NCBI RefSeq assembly: GCF_000402035.1
Contig: NC_021289.1
Coordinates: 682,001-746,000, forward strand
From: Caballeronia insecticola
GTDB lineage: Bacteria > Pseudomonadota > Gammaproteobacteria > Burkholderiales > Burkholderiaceae
Direction: 5' to 3'
Length of the DNA stretch: 64,000 nt
In this document: piece after piece, positions 1 through 8,878 of the stretch
How positions within the stretch are numbered: position 1 is the stretch's first letter
Layout: every line of letters begins with the position of its first letter
The notes under the pieces: generated by a model
Told to the model about the DNA's origin: nothing
The model's input: the letters and a program-made list of their open reading frames with translations, nothing else
Database searches by the model: none
Position numbers and translations under genes: made by a program

Positions 1-795
1 GCAGCCGACGAACGGTCGTTCCCGTGTCGCCCGCCGAAAGCCGCCGACGCACCACGCCGTCACGCGGTCCGCGAAGCCCTTGACGACGAGCGCATCGCGC
101 TGGACGCAATCGAGCCGGTCGGACAAGGGGCGCCATATGGATTCCGATATCAGGATTTCGCCCGGAGCGGCTGCGTCGGTGAGACGCGAGGCGAGGTTCA
201 CGGTGTCGCCTGTGACGGTGTACGCCCGGTGCTCCGCGCTGCCCGTGCCGCTTGCAACGACCTCGCCGCCGGCTATGCCGATATGCGCGAGAACCGGACG
301 CGCAAGGGCGCGTGAGAGGCCGTGCATCGCGTCGCGGATCGCGAGCGCCGCGCGCACGGCACGCTCGACGTCGTTTCCTTGCGAGACGGGCGCGCCGAAG
401 ATCGCCATGACGGCATCGCCGAGATGCTTGTCGACGTGTCCGCCATGTTGCGCGATGATCGGATCGATCGTCTCGAAGTATCGTTCGAGCACCGCGAGCA
501 CTTCTTCCGGGTCGGCCTGGCGGCTCATCTCCGTGAAGCCGCACAGGTCCGCGAAAAGCACGGCGACCTGGCGTCGCTCGCCTTGCGGCTCGCCGGGACT
601 CACGCTCGCGTTTCGGGTCCGCAGCTCGGCCAGCGCATCGAGCAGCTTACGACGATGGCCCACCGATGCAATACCGAGTTCCTTCAGATCGTCGGCAGTG
701 AGACTGCACAGCACGTCGGCGTCGATGGCGTTTTCGCGAAACACCGGCTCATAGCGTTGCATTCCGAGGCTGCGCAGCCACGCGGCGACGTCCAC
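1..795 (-). CDS. SAM-domain / class III adenylate-guanylate cyclase, C-terminal part outside the window
   Basis: Translation of the minus strand from a GTG at 795 gives an N-terminal SAM-like domain (about residues 1-60, with VAAWLRSLGMQRYEP and LKELGIASVGHRRKLL). A class III cyclase catalytic domain follows (about 70-240, with VAVLFADLCGFTEMSR, HLGDAVMAIFGAP and the EHRAYTVTGDTVNLASR segment). It probably makes cAMP or cGMP from the NTP. The frame is open to base 1, where it reads RERPFVGC. That resembles the entry to the AAA ATPase region in the known SAM-cyclase-AAA-TPR family, so most of a large cytoplasmic signalling protein may lie to the left. GGGAGA stands just before the GTG. Three 9-bp tandem units lie 60-90 bases upstream. 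The domain call is firm; the ligand and the missing C-terminus are unknown. Confidence 0.85.
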   Translation of the reverse strand, partial: MDVAAWLRSLGMQRYEPVFRENAIDADVLCSLTADDLKELGIASVGHRRKLLDALAELRTRNASVSPGEPQGERRQVAVLFADLCGFTEMSRQADPEEVLAVLERYFETIDPIIAQHGGHVDKHLGDAVMAIFGAPVSQGNDVERAVRAALAIRDAMHGLSRALARPVLAHIGIAGGEVVASGTGSAEHRAYTVTGDTVNLASRLTDAAAPGEILISESIWRPLSDRLDCVQRDALVVKGFADRVTAWCVGGFRRATRERPFVGC

Positions 796-860
796 GATCT
801 CTCCCGGGCGGAAGGTCTCCTATCCGCTTGAAAGATAGCATGAGGCGGGCGGCGTGGAGC

Positions 861-887
861 GTGTCGTGCGTGTCGTACGCGTCGTAC
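861..887. repeat. Three tandem 9-bp units upstream of the cyclase gene
   Basis: Units GTGTCGTGC, GTGTCGTAC and GCGTCGTAC follow each other without a gap, with one or two differences between neighbours. They lie in the intergenic space between the cyclase start and the end of ETF-QO. The role is unknown; this could be a slipped-strand repeat or part of the promoter. Confidence 0.6.
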
Positions 888-931
888 GATTTGCGGGCTT
901 AGAACGCGAAACGCTCGACTTAACAAAGCCC

Positions 932-2626
932 TCACATATTCGAATAATTCGGCCCGCCTCCGCCCTCCGGCGTGGTCCATACGATGTTCTGCATCGGGTC
1001 TTTAATATCGCATGTCTTGCAATGCAAGCAGTTCTGCGCGTTGATCACGAGGCGTTCGCTGCCGTCGTCGTTCTTCATGAACTCATACACGCCGGCCGGA
1101 CAATAACGCGACTCAGGCCCCGCATAAAGCTGCCGGTTCACGTTCATCGGCACGGTCGAATCGATCAACGTCAGATGCGCGGGCTGGTTCTCTTCATGAT
1201 TCGTGTTCGATATGAACACGGACGACAATCGATCGAACGTCAGCTTGCCATCCGGCTTAGCGTATTCGATCGGCTTGCACTGCGAAGCCGGCCTGAGCAT
1301 CTCGTGATCCGAATGCCGGTGATGCAGCGTCCACGGCACATTGCCCCGCAGCAGTTTCTGCTCGATGCCGACCATCAGCGTGCCGACGACGAGGCCCTTG
1401 CTCATCCACTGCTTGAAGTTGCGCGCGCGGTACAGCTCGTCATGCAGCCACGACGTCCTGAAGCTCTCCGGATACGCGGTGAGTTCGTCGGCCACGCGCC
1501 CGGCCTGCAATGCGTCGAACGCGGCTTGCGCGGCGAGCATGCCGGTCTTGATCGCCGCGTGCGAACCCTTGATGCGCGATGCGTTCAAAAAGCCCGCGTT
1601 GTCACCGACCAGCGCGCCGCCGGGAAAAACCAGCTTCGGCAGCGACATCAGGCCGCCCGCCGTGATGGCCCGCGCGCCATACGACAGGCGTTTGCCGCCC
1701 GCAAGCATCGCGCGGATCGCCGGATGCGTCTTGTAGCGCTGGAACTCGTCGAACGGCGACAAGTAAGGATTCGTATAGCCCAGCCCGACCACGAAGCCCA
1801 CCACGACCTGGTTCTGATCCATGTGATAGAGGAACGAGCCGCCGTATGTGTCGTTGTCGAGCGGCCAGCCCGCGGTGTGTATCACCAGCCCCGGTTCGTG
1901 CATGGCCGGATCGATCTCCCACACTTCCTTGATGCCGATACCGTAGACCTGCGGATCGACACCATCGCGCAACTTGAACCGCTCATTCAGGCGACGGCCC
2001 AGGTGCCCGCGCGCGCCTTCGCAGAACAACGTGTATTTCGCGTGCAGTTCCATGCCCGCCTCAAAATTCTCGCTTGGCCGACCGTCCTTGCCGACGCCCA
2101 AGTTGCCGGTCGCGACGCCCTTCACCGAACCGTCGTCGTTGTACAGCACTTCGGCGGCCGGAAAGCCCGCAAAGATTTCGACGCCCAGCGCCTCGGCCTG
2201 CTGCCCCAACCACCGCGTGACCTGCGCAAGACTGACCACGTAGTTGCCGTGGTTCCTGAAGTTGTCCGGAAGCGCCCACGTCGGCACGCGCTTCGAGGAC
2301 GTTTCGCTCAGGAACAGGAACCGGTCTTCGGTCACGGCCACCGTGAGCGGCGCGCCCTTCTCCTTCCAGTCCGGAATCAGTTCGGTGAGCGCGCGCGGGT
2401 CCATCACCGCGCCGGACAAAATATGCGCGCCGATCTCCGAGCCCTTTTCCAGCACGCAAACGCTCAGTTCGACGTCGCGTTCCGCTGCCAGTTGCTTCAG
2501 ACGGATCGCCGCGGACAGGCCGGCCGGGCCGCCACCGACGATCACGACGTCGTACTGCATCGACTCGCGCTCGATTGCGATCTCATCGTGATGAATATTC
2601 GTGTTTGACACGGCGCTGGTCTCCAA
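932..2626 (-). CDS. Electron transfer flavoprotein-ubiquinone oxidoreductase (ETF-QO)
   Basis: This membrane-associated flavoprotein passes electrons from reduced ETF, which collects them from acyl-CoA dehydrogenases, to ubiquinone. The product is 564 residues, the usual size. The N-terminus has the FAD dinucleotide-binding motif VVIVGGGPAG (27-36). The C-terminus has the 4Fe-4S ferredoxin-like cluster with cysteines 509, 533, 536 and 539, and ends GGGGPNYSNM as family members do. The start at 2626 gives a short N-terminal extension; Met23 (MQYDVVIVGG) is an alternative. A small hypothetical gene ends 21 bases upstream, so the two may be cotranscribed. The window encodes four acyl-CoA dehydrogenase polypeptides that would need this electron route. 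Confidence 0.96.
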   Translation of the reverse strand: METSAVSNTNIHHDEIAIERESMQYDVVIVGGGPAGLSAAIRLKQLAAERDVELSVCVLEKGSEIGAHILSGAVMDPRALTELIPDWKEKGAPLTVAVTEDRFLFLSETSSKRVPTWALPDNFRNHGNYVVSLAQVTRWLGQQAEALGVEIFAGFPAAEVLYNDDGSVKGVATGNLGVGKDGRPSENFEAGMELHAKYTLFCEGARGHLGRRLNERFKLRDGVDPQVYGIGIKEVWEIDPAMHEPGLVIHTAGWPLDNDTYGGSFLYHMDQNQVVVGFVVGLGYTNPYLSPFDEFQRYKTHPAIRAMLAGGKRLSYGARAITAGGLMSLPKLVFPGGALVGDNAGFLNASRIKGSHAAIKTGMLAAQAAFDALQAGRVADELTAYPESFRTSWLHDELYRARNFKQWMSKGLVVGTLMVGIEQKLLRGNVPWTLHHRHSDHEMLRPASQCKPIEYAKPDGKLTFDRLSSVFISNTNHEENQPAHLTLIDSTVPMNVNRQLYAGPESRYCPAGVYEFMKNDDGSERLVINAQNCLHCKTCDIKDPMQNIVWTTPEGGGGPNYSNM

Positions 2627-2647
2627 TAACTTTTGAATAGATGACGT

Positions 2648-2932
2648 TCAACCCATCGATGCAATCGCGCCCGGCTCGCCGCAGGGAACCGGCATGCGCG
2701 CCGGGTTCATCGTCGGCCGCTCGGCTTGCGGAGGGAACACGGACCACGATCCGTCGTCGTGGCGGAAGAAGAACATCGACAGTTCGCCGCTCGCTCGATA
2801 CGACGCCACGCGCACATAGCGCCACCGGCTTGCCCGCGAGTGACTGAACAGCGTCACGCGTGCCCGCATGTCCGACGCGGGCCCGAGCCACTTCTCGACA
2901 AGACGGCGCAACGACGTTTCCCGGATATTCAC
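2648..2932 (-). CDS. Small conserved hypothetical protein upstream of ETF-QO
   Basis: A 94-residue protein begins with GTG at 2932, right after a strong purine-rich ribosome site (AGGAGAGG). It is basic at the N-terminus (NIRETSLRRLVEKWLGP) and aromatic in the middle (SRWRYVRVASYR, then LSMFFFRHDDGSW), which looks like a small beta-rich fold. No signal peptide or membrane segment is visible. I recall similar short proteins in Burkholderia but cannot name a family or function. The 21-base gap to ETF-QO suggests one transcript. Confidence 0.6.
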   Translation of the reverse strand: MNIRETSLRRLVEKWLGPASDMRARVTLFSHSRASRWRYVRVASYRASGELSMFFFRHDDGSWSVFPPQAERPTMNPARMPVPCGEPGAIASMG

Positions 2933-3270
2933 TGCCTCTCCTCTCGTTCAGGCTGATACGGTTGCGAACCGGCGACTATCGTCGGCGGATTTCGGACCCG
3001 GCTGAACTGCCATCGCCCCGATACTCGATGTCGTCACGGTAAGGCAATGCACTCGCCGAACCACCACTCCGCGCGGGTAGAACGCGCATTGCGAGCACGC
3101 CGGCAGCAAAGGCCACATGGCTCGCAATGGCCGAAAACAAGGTTTTCCCTAACCTACCTGTTCCGGGTGGTGGCCCGCCCTCCCGTACCACTTACCGTGG
3201 CGCTACAAAGTCCGGTTCACCGGCAAAGACAGGAACGTCACACCGTGAACGGGACGACAGGAGACAGCCC
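2933..3270. other. Divergent intergenic region with no gene
   Basis: The region separates the minus-strand hypothetical gene from the plus-strand MFS gene. It must carry promoters for both directions, but I see no convincing consensus pair, repeat or conserved short frame. The right end holds the ribosome site (AGGAGA) of the transporter at about 3259-3264. Confidence 0.5.
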
Positions 3271-4560
3271 ATGACCGCTTCACCCGATTTCCAGGCGAAG
3301 TCCGCCTGGACGATGACCCTTCTGCTGACCGGGCTCGCCCTCATCAATTTCCTGGACAAGATCGTGCTCGGTCTCGTCGCGGTGCCATTGACCGCCGAAC
3401 TGAAGCTGTCGCCGGAAAAGTTCGGCGTCGTCGCCGGCAGCTTCTTCTGGTTGTTTTCTCTTTCGACGGTCCTCGTCGGCTTTCTCTCGAACCGCTTTCA
3501 GACGCGCTGGCTGCTGCTTGCGATGGGCCTGAGCTGGGCCGTGCTCCAGTTGCCGCAGGCCTGGGCGACGAGCGCACTCGGGCTGCTCGTCTGCCGCGTC
3601 ATTCTGGGCGCCGCCGAAGGGCCCGCGTTTCCCGTCTCCGTGCATGCGCTCTACAAGTGGTTTCCCGACCGCAAGCGCAATCTGCCCGTGGCCATCATCA
3701 ATCAGGGCGCGGCGTGCGGCATGCTGCTCGCCGGGCTGCTGATTCCGCTCGTCACGCGAGAGTGGGGATGGCGCATGAACTTCTTTCTGCTCGGTGCGAT
3801 CGGCGCGGTGTGGAGCGTGCTGTGGGCGTGCTTCGGACGCGAAGGAACGCTCGGCGCACGGCAGGCCGCACCGGTCGCGAACCTCCAGACGCCGCGCTTG
3901 CCCTACCGAAAAATCCTCACCGACCGTTCGGTCCTCTCGGTCTTCGCGCTCGGCTTCACGGCTTACTGGACGCTGGGCCTTAGCCTGACGTGGATACCCA
4001 TGTACTTCGAAAAAGGACTCGGCTTCAGCGGCGTGGACGCGGGTCGCTGCTTCGCGGTCGTGGTCGCGACCACGACGCCGGTCAACGTCGGTCTGAGCTG
4101 GCTGTCGCAGTTGATGCTCGGACGCGGCGTGAGCACACGCAGGGCGCGGGTTCATCTGCTGTGTGTGTCGGCGGTGGGCGGGGCGTTGGCGTTCATCGCG
4201 CTGATGCTGCTCCAGATGCCGCCGTTGCAAAAAGTGGCGCTACTGGCGATTGCATGCGCGCTGCCGACGTTGAGCTTCTCGCTGGCTCCCGCGCTGCTCG
4301 CTCAAATGGTCCCGGACAGCCAGCGCGGAGCGCTCGTCGCTATTCACACGGCGCTCGCCAGTCTCGGCGCCGCGTTCGCGCCCGCCGTGATGGGCCGGAT
4401 CGTTCAGGTCTACGGCAGCAGCAACAGCCATGCATATGAACTCGGCTTCACCGTCAGTGCGGTGCTGCTGATCGTGGCCGCACTCGCCGCGCTGCGGTGG
4501 CTTCATCCGGATCGTTCCCACCGCGCGCTCAATCAATTTCAGACGCGCGCCGCAGCCTGA
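3271..4560 (+). CDS. MFS transporter, anion:cation symporter-like
   Basis: An inner-membrane permease of 429 residues with about twelve hydrophobic segments. The first contains ALINFLDKIVLG, like the first helix of the anion:cation symporter group (organic acids such as sugar acids and phthalate-type anions). The central loop between the halves contains the basic stretch FPDRKRN. The start at ATG 3271 is chosen because AGGAGA lies seven bases upstream; a longer frame opening at 3127 begins with unlikely sequence. The gene heads a plus-strand set with a GMC oxidoreductase, a TauD/TfdA dioxygenase and an aldehyde dehydrogenase, so it probably imports their substrate. The substrate cannot be read from the sequence. 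Confidence 0.88.
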   Translation: MTASPDFQAKSAWTMTLLLTGLALINFLDKIVLGLVAVPLTAELKLSPEKFGVVAGSFFWLFSLSTVLVGFLSNRFQTRWLLLAMGLSWAVLQLPQAWATSALGLLVCRVILGAAEGPAFPVSVHALYKWFPDRKRNLPVAIINQGAACGMLLAGLLIPLVTREWGWRMNFFLLGAIGAVWSVLWACFGREGTLGARQAAPVANLQTPRLPYRKILTDRSVLSVFALGFTAYWTLGLSLTWIPMYFEKGLGFSGVDAGRCFAVVVATTTPVNVGLSWLSQLMLGRGVSTRRARVHLLCVSAVGGALAFIALMLLQMPPLQKVALLAIACALPTLSFSLAPALLAQMVPDSQRGALVAIHTALASLGAAFAPAVMGRIVQVYGSSNSHAYELGFTVSAVLLIVAALAALRWLHPDRSHRALNQFQTRAAA

Positions 4561-4638
4561 TGGCTTGATGACCCGATGACCCGCGACGGATGCGGCACTA
4601 ACGAGCCGTGACCGCCGCGCTTACGCCCACCCCTTCCA

Positions 4639-6342
4639 ATGAACAGAAGCCCAATGACCCGAACTGGCAACAACGCCCGCAACACAAGGATCGCAGCGGA
4701 GTACGACTACATCGTCGTGGGTGCGGGATCGGCCGGCTGCGCGCTGGCCGCCAGGCTCGCCGAGGACGCATCGGTCACGGTCGCGCTGCTCGAAGCAGGA
4801 CCGCACGACCACCACATGAGCGTGTGGATGCCGATCGGTCTTGCATCGACCGTGCAGAAGCCCGGCCCGCGCAACTACGCCTATTACACGGAACGCCAGA
4901 GCGGTCTCGACGGACGCCCCTCTTTTCAGCCGCGCGGACGCGGACTGGGCGGCAGTTCATCGATCAACGGCATGGTCTACATTCGCGGACATCGCAACGA
5001 CTATGACGACTGGGCCAGGCTCGGCTGCACCGGCTGGAGCTATGACGACGTGCTGCCCTACTTCCGCCGCAGCGAATGCAATCAGCGTCATACCGGACGC
5101 AGCGACGACCCCTGGCACGGCGGCGACGGCCCGCTGCACGTGAGCGACTTGCGCACGCCGAACCCGTTCTCCCATCGTTTTGTGAACGCGGCGCTGCAAG
5201 CGGGTCTGCCGTTGAACACCGACTTCAACGGCGAAGAGCAGGAAGGCGCGGGGCTCTACCAGGTCACGCAATATAACGGCGAGCGCTGGAATGCCGCGCG
5301 CGCCTATCTGCATGGCGGCAACGCAAAAGACGCGGACCTGAACGGCGGCCGCGCCAATCTGGCCGTGCTCCCGGACACGCAGGTATTGCGCGTGATCATC
5401 GAGGACAAACGGGCGCGCGGCGTCAGCATCGTGCGGGCGGGTGCCGCGCAAACCCTGCGGGCGCGACGCGAAGTCGTGCTCAGTTGCGGCGCGTTCAACT
5501 CGCCGCAACTGCTGATGGCGTCAGGCATTGGCCCAGGCGAACATCTGCGCAGCCACGGTATCGACGTCGTGCAGGATCTGCGCGGAGTCGGCGAGAACTT
5601 GCAGGATCACCTCGACGTGATCGTCAACAAGCAGGTCAAGTCGAACGATCTCTTCGGCTATTCGGCCGGCGGCTTCCTTCGCCTGGCCTCCGCGATGTTG
5701 CGTTACCGGCGTCACCGCACAGGCATGGTCAGCTCTAACTTTGCGGAAGCGGGCGCGTTCGTGAAGAGTCGTCCCGATCTGGCGATTCCGGACCTCCAGC
5801 TGGCTTTCGTTCTCGCGCTGCTGGGCAACCAGAGCGTGGCGAAACGCCGCGCGCTCGGGCACGGCTATTCCTGTCACGCTTATATCCTGCGTCCGCAGAG
5901 CCGCGGTCACGTGCGTCTGCGCAGCGCGGACATGCGCGATGCGCCGTCGATCGATCCGCGCTTTCTGTCGGCGGAGTCGGATATGGACGCGCTGGTCTCG
6001 GGCGTCCGGATCGTGCGGCGAATCTTTGCGCAGCCCGCGCTCGCCGAAGCAGGCGGAAAGGAATTGCTCACCGACGATTTCGGACCGGACGATTCGAACG
6101 AGGACGCCATCCGCGCATTCGTGCGCTCGCGTGCCGACAGCGTTTTTCATCCGGTCGGCACCTGCAAGATGGGGATCGACGACATGGCCGTGGTCGATCC
6201 GAGCCTGCGCGTCCACGGCATCGAGGGCCTGCGCGTGGCGGACGCATCGATCATGCCGACGCTGATCGGCGGCAACACCAACGCGCCTGCCATCATGATC
6301 GGCGAGAAAGCCGCCGACCTGATGCGCGTCGCGAATCGTTAG
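4639..6342 (+). CDS. GMC-family FAD oxidoreductase (choline dehydrogenase-like alcohol dehydrogenase)
   Basis: The protein has 567 residues, the usual GMC length. The FAD-binding motif VVGAGSAGCALAARL begins at residue 26. The GMC signature GRGLGGSSSINGMVYIRG follows at about residue 105, and the C-terminal catalytic region has FHPVGTCKMG and GGNTNAPAIMIGEKAAD. It should oxidise a primary alcohol to an aldehyde and pass electrons to a quinone or other acceptor. An aldehyde dehydrogenase lies two genes downstream, which fits an alcohol-aldehyde-acid route. It need not act on choline, because no betaine genes are nearby. The initiation codon is uncertain: ATG 4639 has no clear ribosome site, and ATG 4654 is possible. 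Confidence 0.9.
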   Translation: MNRSPMTRTGNNARNTRIAAEYDYIVVGAGSAGCALAARLAEDASVTVALLEAGPHDHHMSVWMPIGLASTVQKPGPRNYAYYTERQSGLDGRPSFQPRGRGLGGSSSINGMVYIRGHRNDYDDWARLGCTGWSYDDVLPYFRRSECNQRHTGRSDDPWHGGDGPLHVSDLRTPNPFSHRFVNAALQAGLPLNTDFNGEEQEGAGLYQVTQYNGERWNAARAYLHGGNAKDADLNGGRANLAVLPDTQVLRVIIEDKRARGVSIVRAGAAQTLRARREVVLSCGAFNSPQLLMASGIGPGEHLRSHGIDVVQDLRGVGENLQDHLDVIVNKQVKSNDLFGYSAGGFLRLASAMLRYRRHRTGMVSSNFAEAGAFVKSRPDLAIPDLQLAFVLALLGNQSVAKRRALGHGYSCHAYILRPQSRGHVRLRSADMRDAPSIDPRFLSAESDMDALVSGVRIVRRIFAQPALAEAGGKELLTDDFGPDDSNEDAIRAFVRSRADSVFHPVGTCKMGIDDMAVVDPSLRVHGIEGLRVADASIMPTLIGGNTNAPAIMIGEKAADLMRVANR

Positions 6343-6397
6343 CCCGTTCATTTGCACGCCGAACCGCCCCGCCGACGGCGATGCTCGAAGAAAAACC

Positions 6398-6424
6398 CCG
6401 GCGCACGCGAGACGTGTGCGCCGG
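6398..6424. other. Intergenic hairpin between the GMC and dioxygenase genes
   Basis: CCGGCGCAC and GTGCGCCGG form a perfect 9-bp inverted repeat around a 9-nt loop, about 22 bases before the next start codon. There is no T-run downstream on the plus strand, so it is not a clear terminator for the gene before it. A processing or mRNA-stability element is possible. Confidence 0.5.
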
Positions 6425-6446
6425 CCCGGACACATGGAGAAATGAC

Positions 6447-7364
6447 ATGCAAGCAACAATGATCGCCCCCGATTCAAACGTGATGCAGCCGCATTCCGAC
6501 GCGTGGCCATTCGCCGTCGAGCGTCAGACGCCGACGATCGGTGCGGAGATTGGCGGCATCGACCTGCGCGATCCTCTGGATGACGAAACTTACGCCGCGC
6601 TGCGTCGCGCCTTGCTGAAGTACAAGGTGCTGTTCTTCCGCGATCAGGACATCAGTCCGGCGCAGCATGTCGCGCTTGCCAGGCGGTTCGGCGAGCTGGA
6701 GATTCACCCTGCGTTTCCGCATCATCCCGAGCATCCGGAACTTGTGATCCTCGGTCGCAACGACACGAAACGCGGCCGCGAAAACCTGTACCACTCGGAC
6801 GTATCGTGGCGCGAAATTCCGTCGATGGGCTCCATGCTGCGATGCGTGCACTGCCCGGAAGTCGGCGGCGACACCATCTGGATCAACATGGCGGCGGCCT
6901 ACGACGCCCTGCCCGGCGACGTGAAAGCGCGTATCGACGGCCTCAATGCCGTCCACGACTTTTTGCCGCTCTTCGGCATTGCCGTCCCGGAAGACCAGCA
7001 TGCCGCGATGCGCGCGAAGTACCCGCCCGTCGAACATCCGGTCGTGCGCGTGCACCCCGAAACCGGCGAGAAGATTCTCTTCGTCAACGAGGCGTTCACG
7101 ACGCATCTTTCGAACTATGGCCGTCTGACCGCGCAGGAATATCGCATCGGCTTCGACTACAAGCTTGCCGAAATGGAACTGCTGCAGTACCTGTTCCGTC
7201 AGGCGCAGGCGCCGGAATATCAGGTTCGCCTCAAGTGGCGTCCGAATACGATCGCGTTCTGGGACAACCGCGCGTGCCAGCACTACGCAGTGCAGGACTA
7301 CTATCCGGCGCCGCGTCACATGATGCGGGCGACGGTGATCGGCGATCGCCCGGTCGCGGGTTGA
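6447..7364 (+). CDS. TauD/TfdA-family 2-oxoglutarate-dependent dioxygenase
   Basis: A cytoplasmic non-haem Fe(II) enzyme of 305 residues that couples 2-oxoglutarate decarboxylation to hydroxylation of a small substrate. The facial-triad residues are visible: H116 and D118 in YHSDVSW, and H279 near the C-terminus. R290 is placed to bind the 2-oxoglutarate carboxylate. GGAGAAATGAC precedes the chosen ATG at 6447; a longer frame opening at 6381 has no ribosome site. Family members act on taurine, 2,4-D, alkyl sulfates and other compounds, so the substrate is open. The gene lies between a GMC oxidoreductase and an aldehyde dehydrogenase, so hydroxylation followed by oxidation of the product is a reasonable inference. 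Confidence 0.9.
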   Translation: MQATMIAPDSNVMQPHSDAWPFAVERQTPTIGAEIGGIDLRDPLDDETYAALRRALLKYKVLFFRDQDISPAQHVALARRFGELEIHPAFPHHPEHPELVILGRNDTKRGRENLYHSDVSWREIPSMGSMLRCVHCPEVGGDTIWINMAAAYDALPGDVKARIDGLNAVHDFLPLFGIAVPEDQHAAMRAKYPPVEHPVVRVHPETGEKILFVNEAFTTHLSNYGRLTAQEYRIGFDYKLAEMELLQYLFRQAQAPEYQVRLKWRPNTIAFWDNRACQHYAVQDYYPAPRHMMRATVIGDRPVAG

Positions 7365-7398
7365 GTTCGACGCACCGCGACAGCTTCCGAGGATACGA

Positions 7399-8820
7399 AT
7401 GAAAACACTGAACACCTTCTACATCGCCGGCCAATGGGTCGCGCCGTCCGCGGGCGGCTCGCATATGGACATCGTCGATCCGGCCACCGAGACGCTGACC
7501 GGACAACTGTCGATGGGCACCGCGCGCGACGCGGATCGTGCCGTCGCCGCCGCGCGGGCCGCCTTTCCGGCGTGGTCGGAATCGAGCCGCGCAACGCGGA
7601 TCGAACTGCTCGAACGCATCATCGAATGCTATCGCGCACGGCTCGACGACATTGCCGAAGCGGTGCGCATGGAGATCGGCGCGCCCATCACGCTGTGCAA
7701 GCATCTTCAGGCCGCGATCGGACTCGCGCAGCTTCAGGCCGCCGTGGAAACGCTGCGCCACTTCGAGTTCGAAACCGATCATGGCAAGAGCACTGTGCGG
7801 CGCGAGGCGGTGGGCGTCGCGGCATTGATCACGCCGTGGAACTGGCCGCTGAATCAGATCGCGGCGAAGGTCGCGCCGGCGCTGGCCGCAGGTTGCACGG
7901 TCGTGTTGAAGCCTTCCGAGATCGCGCCGCTGGACGCCGTCATCTTCGCGGAAATCATGCACGAAGCAGGCACGCCGCCCGGCGTGTTCAACATGATCTT
8001 CGGCGACGGGCGAGTGGTCGGCGCAAGGTTGTCGTCGCATCCCGATGTGGACATGGTGTCGATTACCGGATCGACGCGCGCCGGCGTCGAAGTGGCGATC
8101 AGCGCCGCGCCCACGGTCAAGCGCGTGGCGCAGGAACTCGGCGGCAAATCCCCGCTCCTGATTCTCGACGACGCCGACCTGAAAGCATCGGTGACGAGCG
8201 GCGTCGCGCAATGCATGGTCAACTCCGGCCAGACCTGTGTCGCACCGACGCGCATGCTGGTGCCGCGCGAACGCTACGACGAAGCCATCGCGATTGCGGC
8301 GGCGGTGGCCAATGGCATCGTCGTCGGCGACCCGGCGGACCCTGCCACGAAAATGGGTCCCATCTCGAATCGCGGCCAGTACGAGAAGGTGCAGCAGATG
8401 ATCCGCATCGGCATGGAGGAAGGCGCGCGCGTGGTCGCGGGCGGTCCGGGCCGGCCCGAAGGACTGACGCGCGGCTTCTACGCGCGTCCCACCGTTTTCG
8501 CGGATGTCCGTAACGACATGAAGATCGCACGCGAGGAGATCTTCGGGCCGGTGCTCGTGCTGATTCCATACGACGACGAAGAACAGGCCATCGCGATAGC
8601 CAACGACACGCCGTATGGTCTCGCCGCCTATGTCGCCACGAGCGATGTCGCGCGCGCACGCCGCGTCGCTGCGCGTCTGCGTGCCGGGTCGGTGCGCATC
8701 AACGGTGCGATGCTGGACATCACGGTTCCGTTCGGCGGCTACAAGACGTCCGGCAACGGGCGCGAGTACGGTCGCGAAGGGCTGATGGAGTTTCTCGAGT
8801 GCAAATCGGTCACGGTTTGA
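7399..8820 (+). CDS. NAD(P)-dependent aldehyde dehydrogenase
   Basis: The protein has 473 residues. It has the family pattern: N148 in ITPWNWP, general base E246 in QELGGKSP, and nucleophile C280 in NSGQTC. It oxidises an aldehyde to the acid with NAD(P)+. It begins 34 bases after the dioxygenase gene and ends the plus-strand set; a strong hairpin follows at 8835. It is the likely last step for the aldehyde made by the GMC oxidoreductase two genes upstream. The exact substrate is not visible. Confidence 0.93.
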   Translation: MKTLNTFYIAGQWVAPSAGGSHMDIVDPATETLTGQLSMGTARDADRAVAAARAAFPAWSESSRATRIELLERIIECYRARLDDIAEAVRMEIGAPITLCKHLQAAIGLAQLQAAVETLRHFEFETDHGKSTVRREAVGVAALITPWNWPLNQIAAKVAPALAAGCTVVLKPSEIAPLDAVIFAEIMHEAGTPPGVFNMIFGDGRVVGARLSSHPDVDMVSITGSTRAGVEVAISAAPTVKRVAQELGGKSPLLILDDADLKASVTSGVAQCMVNSGQTCVAPTRMLVPRERYDEAIAIAAAVANGIVVGDPADPATKMGPISNRGQYEKVQQMIRIGMEEGARVVAGGPGRPEGLTRGFYARPTVFADVRNDMKIAREEIFGPVLVLIPYDDEEQAIAIANDTPYGLAAYVATSDVARARRVAARLRAGSVRINGAMLDITVPFGGYKTSGNGREYGREGLMEFLECKSVTV

Positions 8821-8828
8821 GTCTCTAG

Positions 8829-8861
8829 AAAAAAGGCCTGCTCATCGACGATGAGCAGGCC
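8829..8861 (-). terminator. Rho-independent terminator of the BON-domain gene, possibly bidirectional
   Basis: GGCCTGCTCATCG and CGATGAGCAGGCC form a perfect 13-bp inverted repeat. On the minus strand it is followed by a run of six T (A-run 8829-8834 on the plus strand). It lies between the convergent aldehyde dehydrogenase and BON-domain genes. The plus-strand side lacks a T-run, so termination there may be weaker. Confidence 0.85.
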
Positions 8862-8878
8862 CCGATGTCATTGCAGGT

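Noticed and set aside
854..2608. 584-codon plus-strand open frame opposite ETF-QO
   Set aside because: Arg/His-rich antisense sequence with no family resemblance; the minus strand encodes a complete, motif-bearing ETF-QO.
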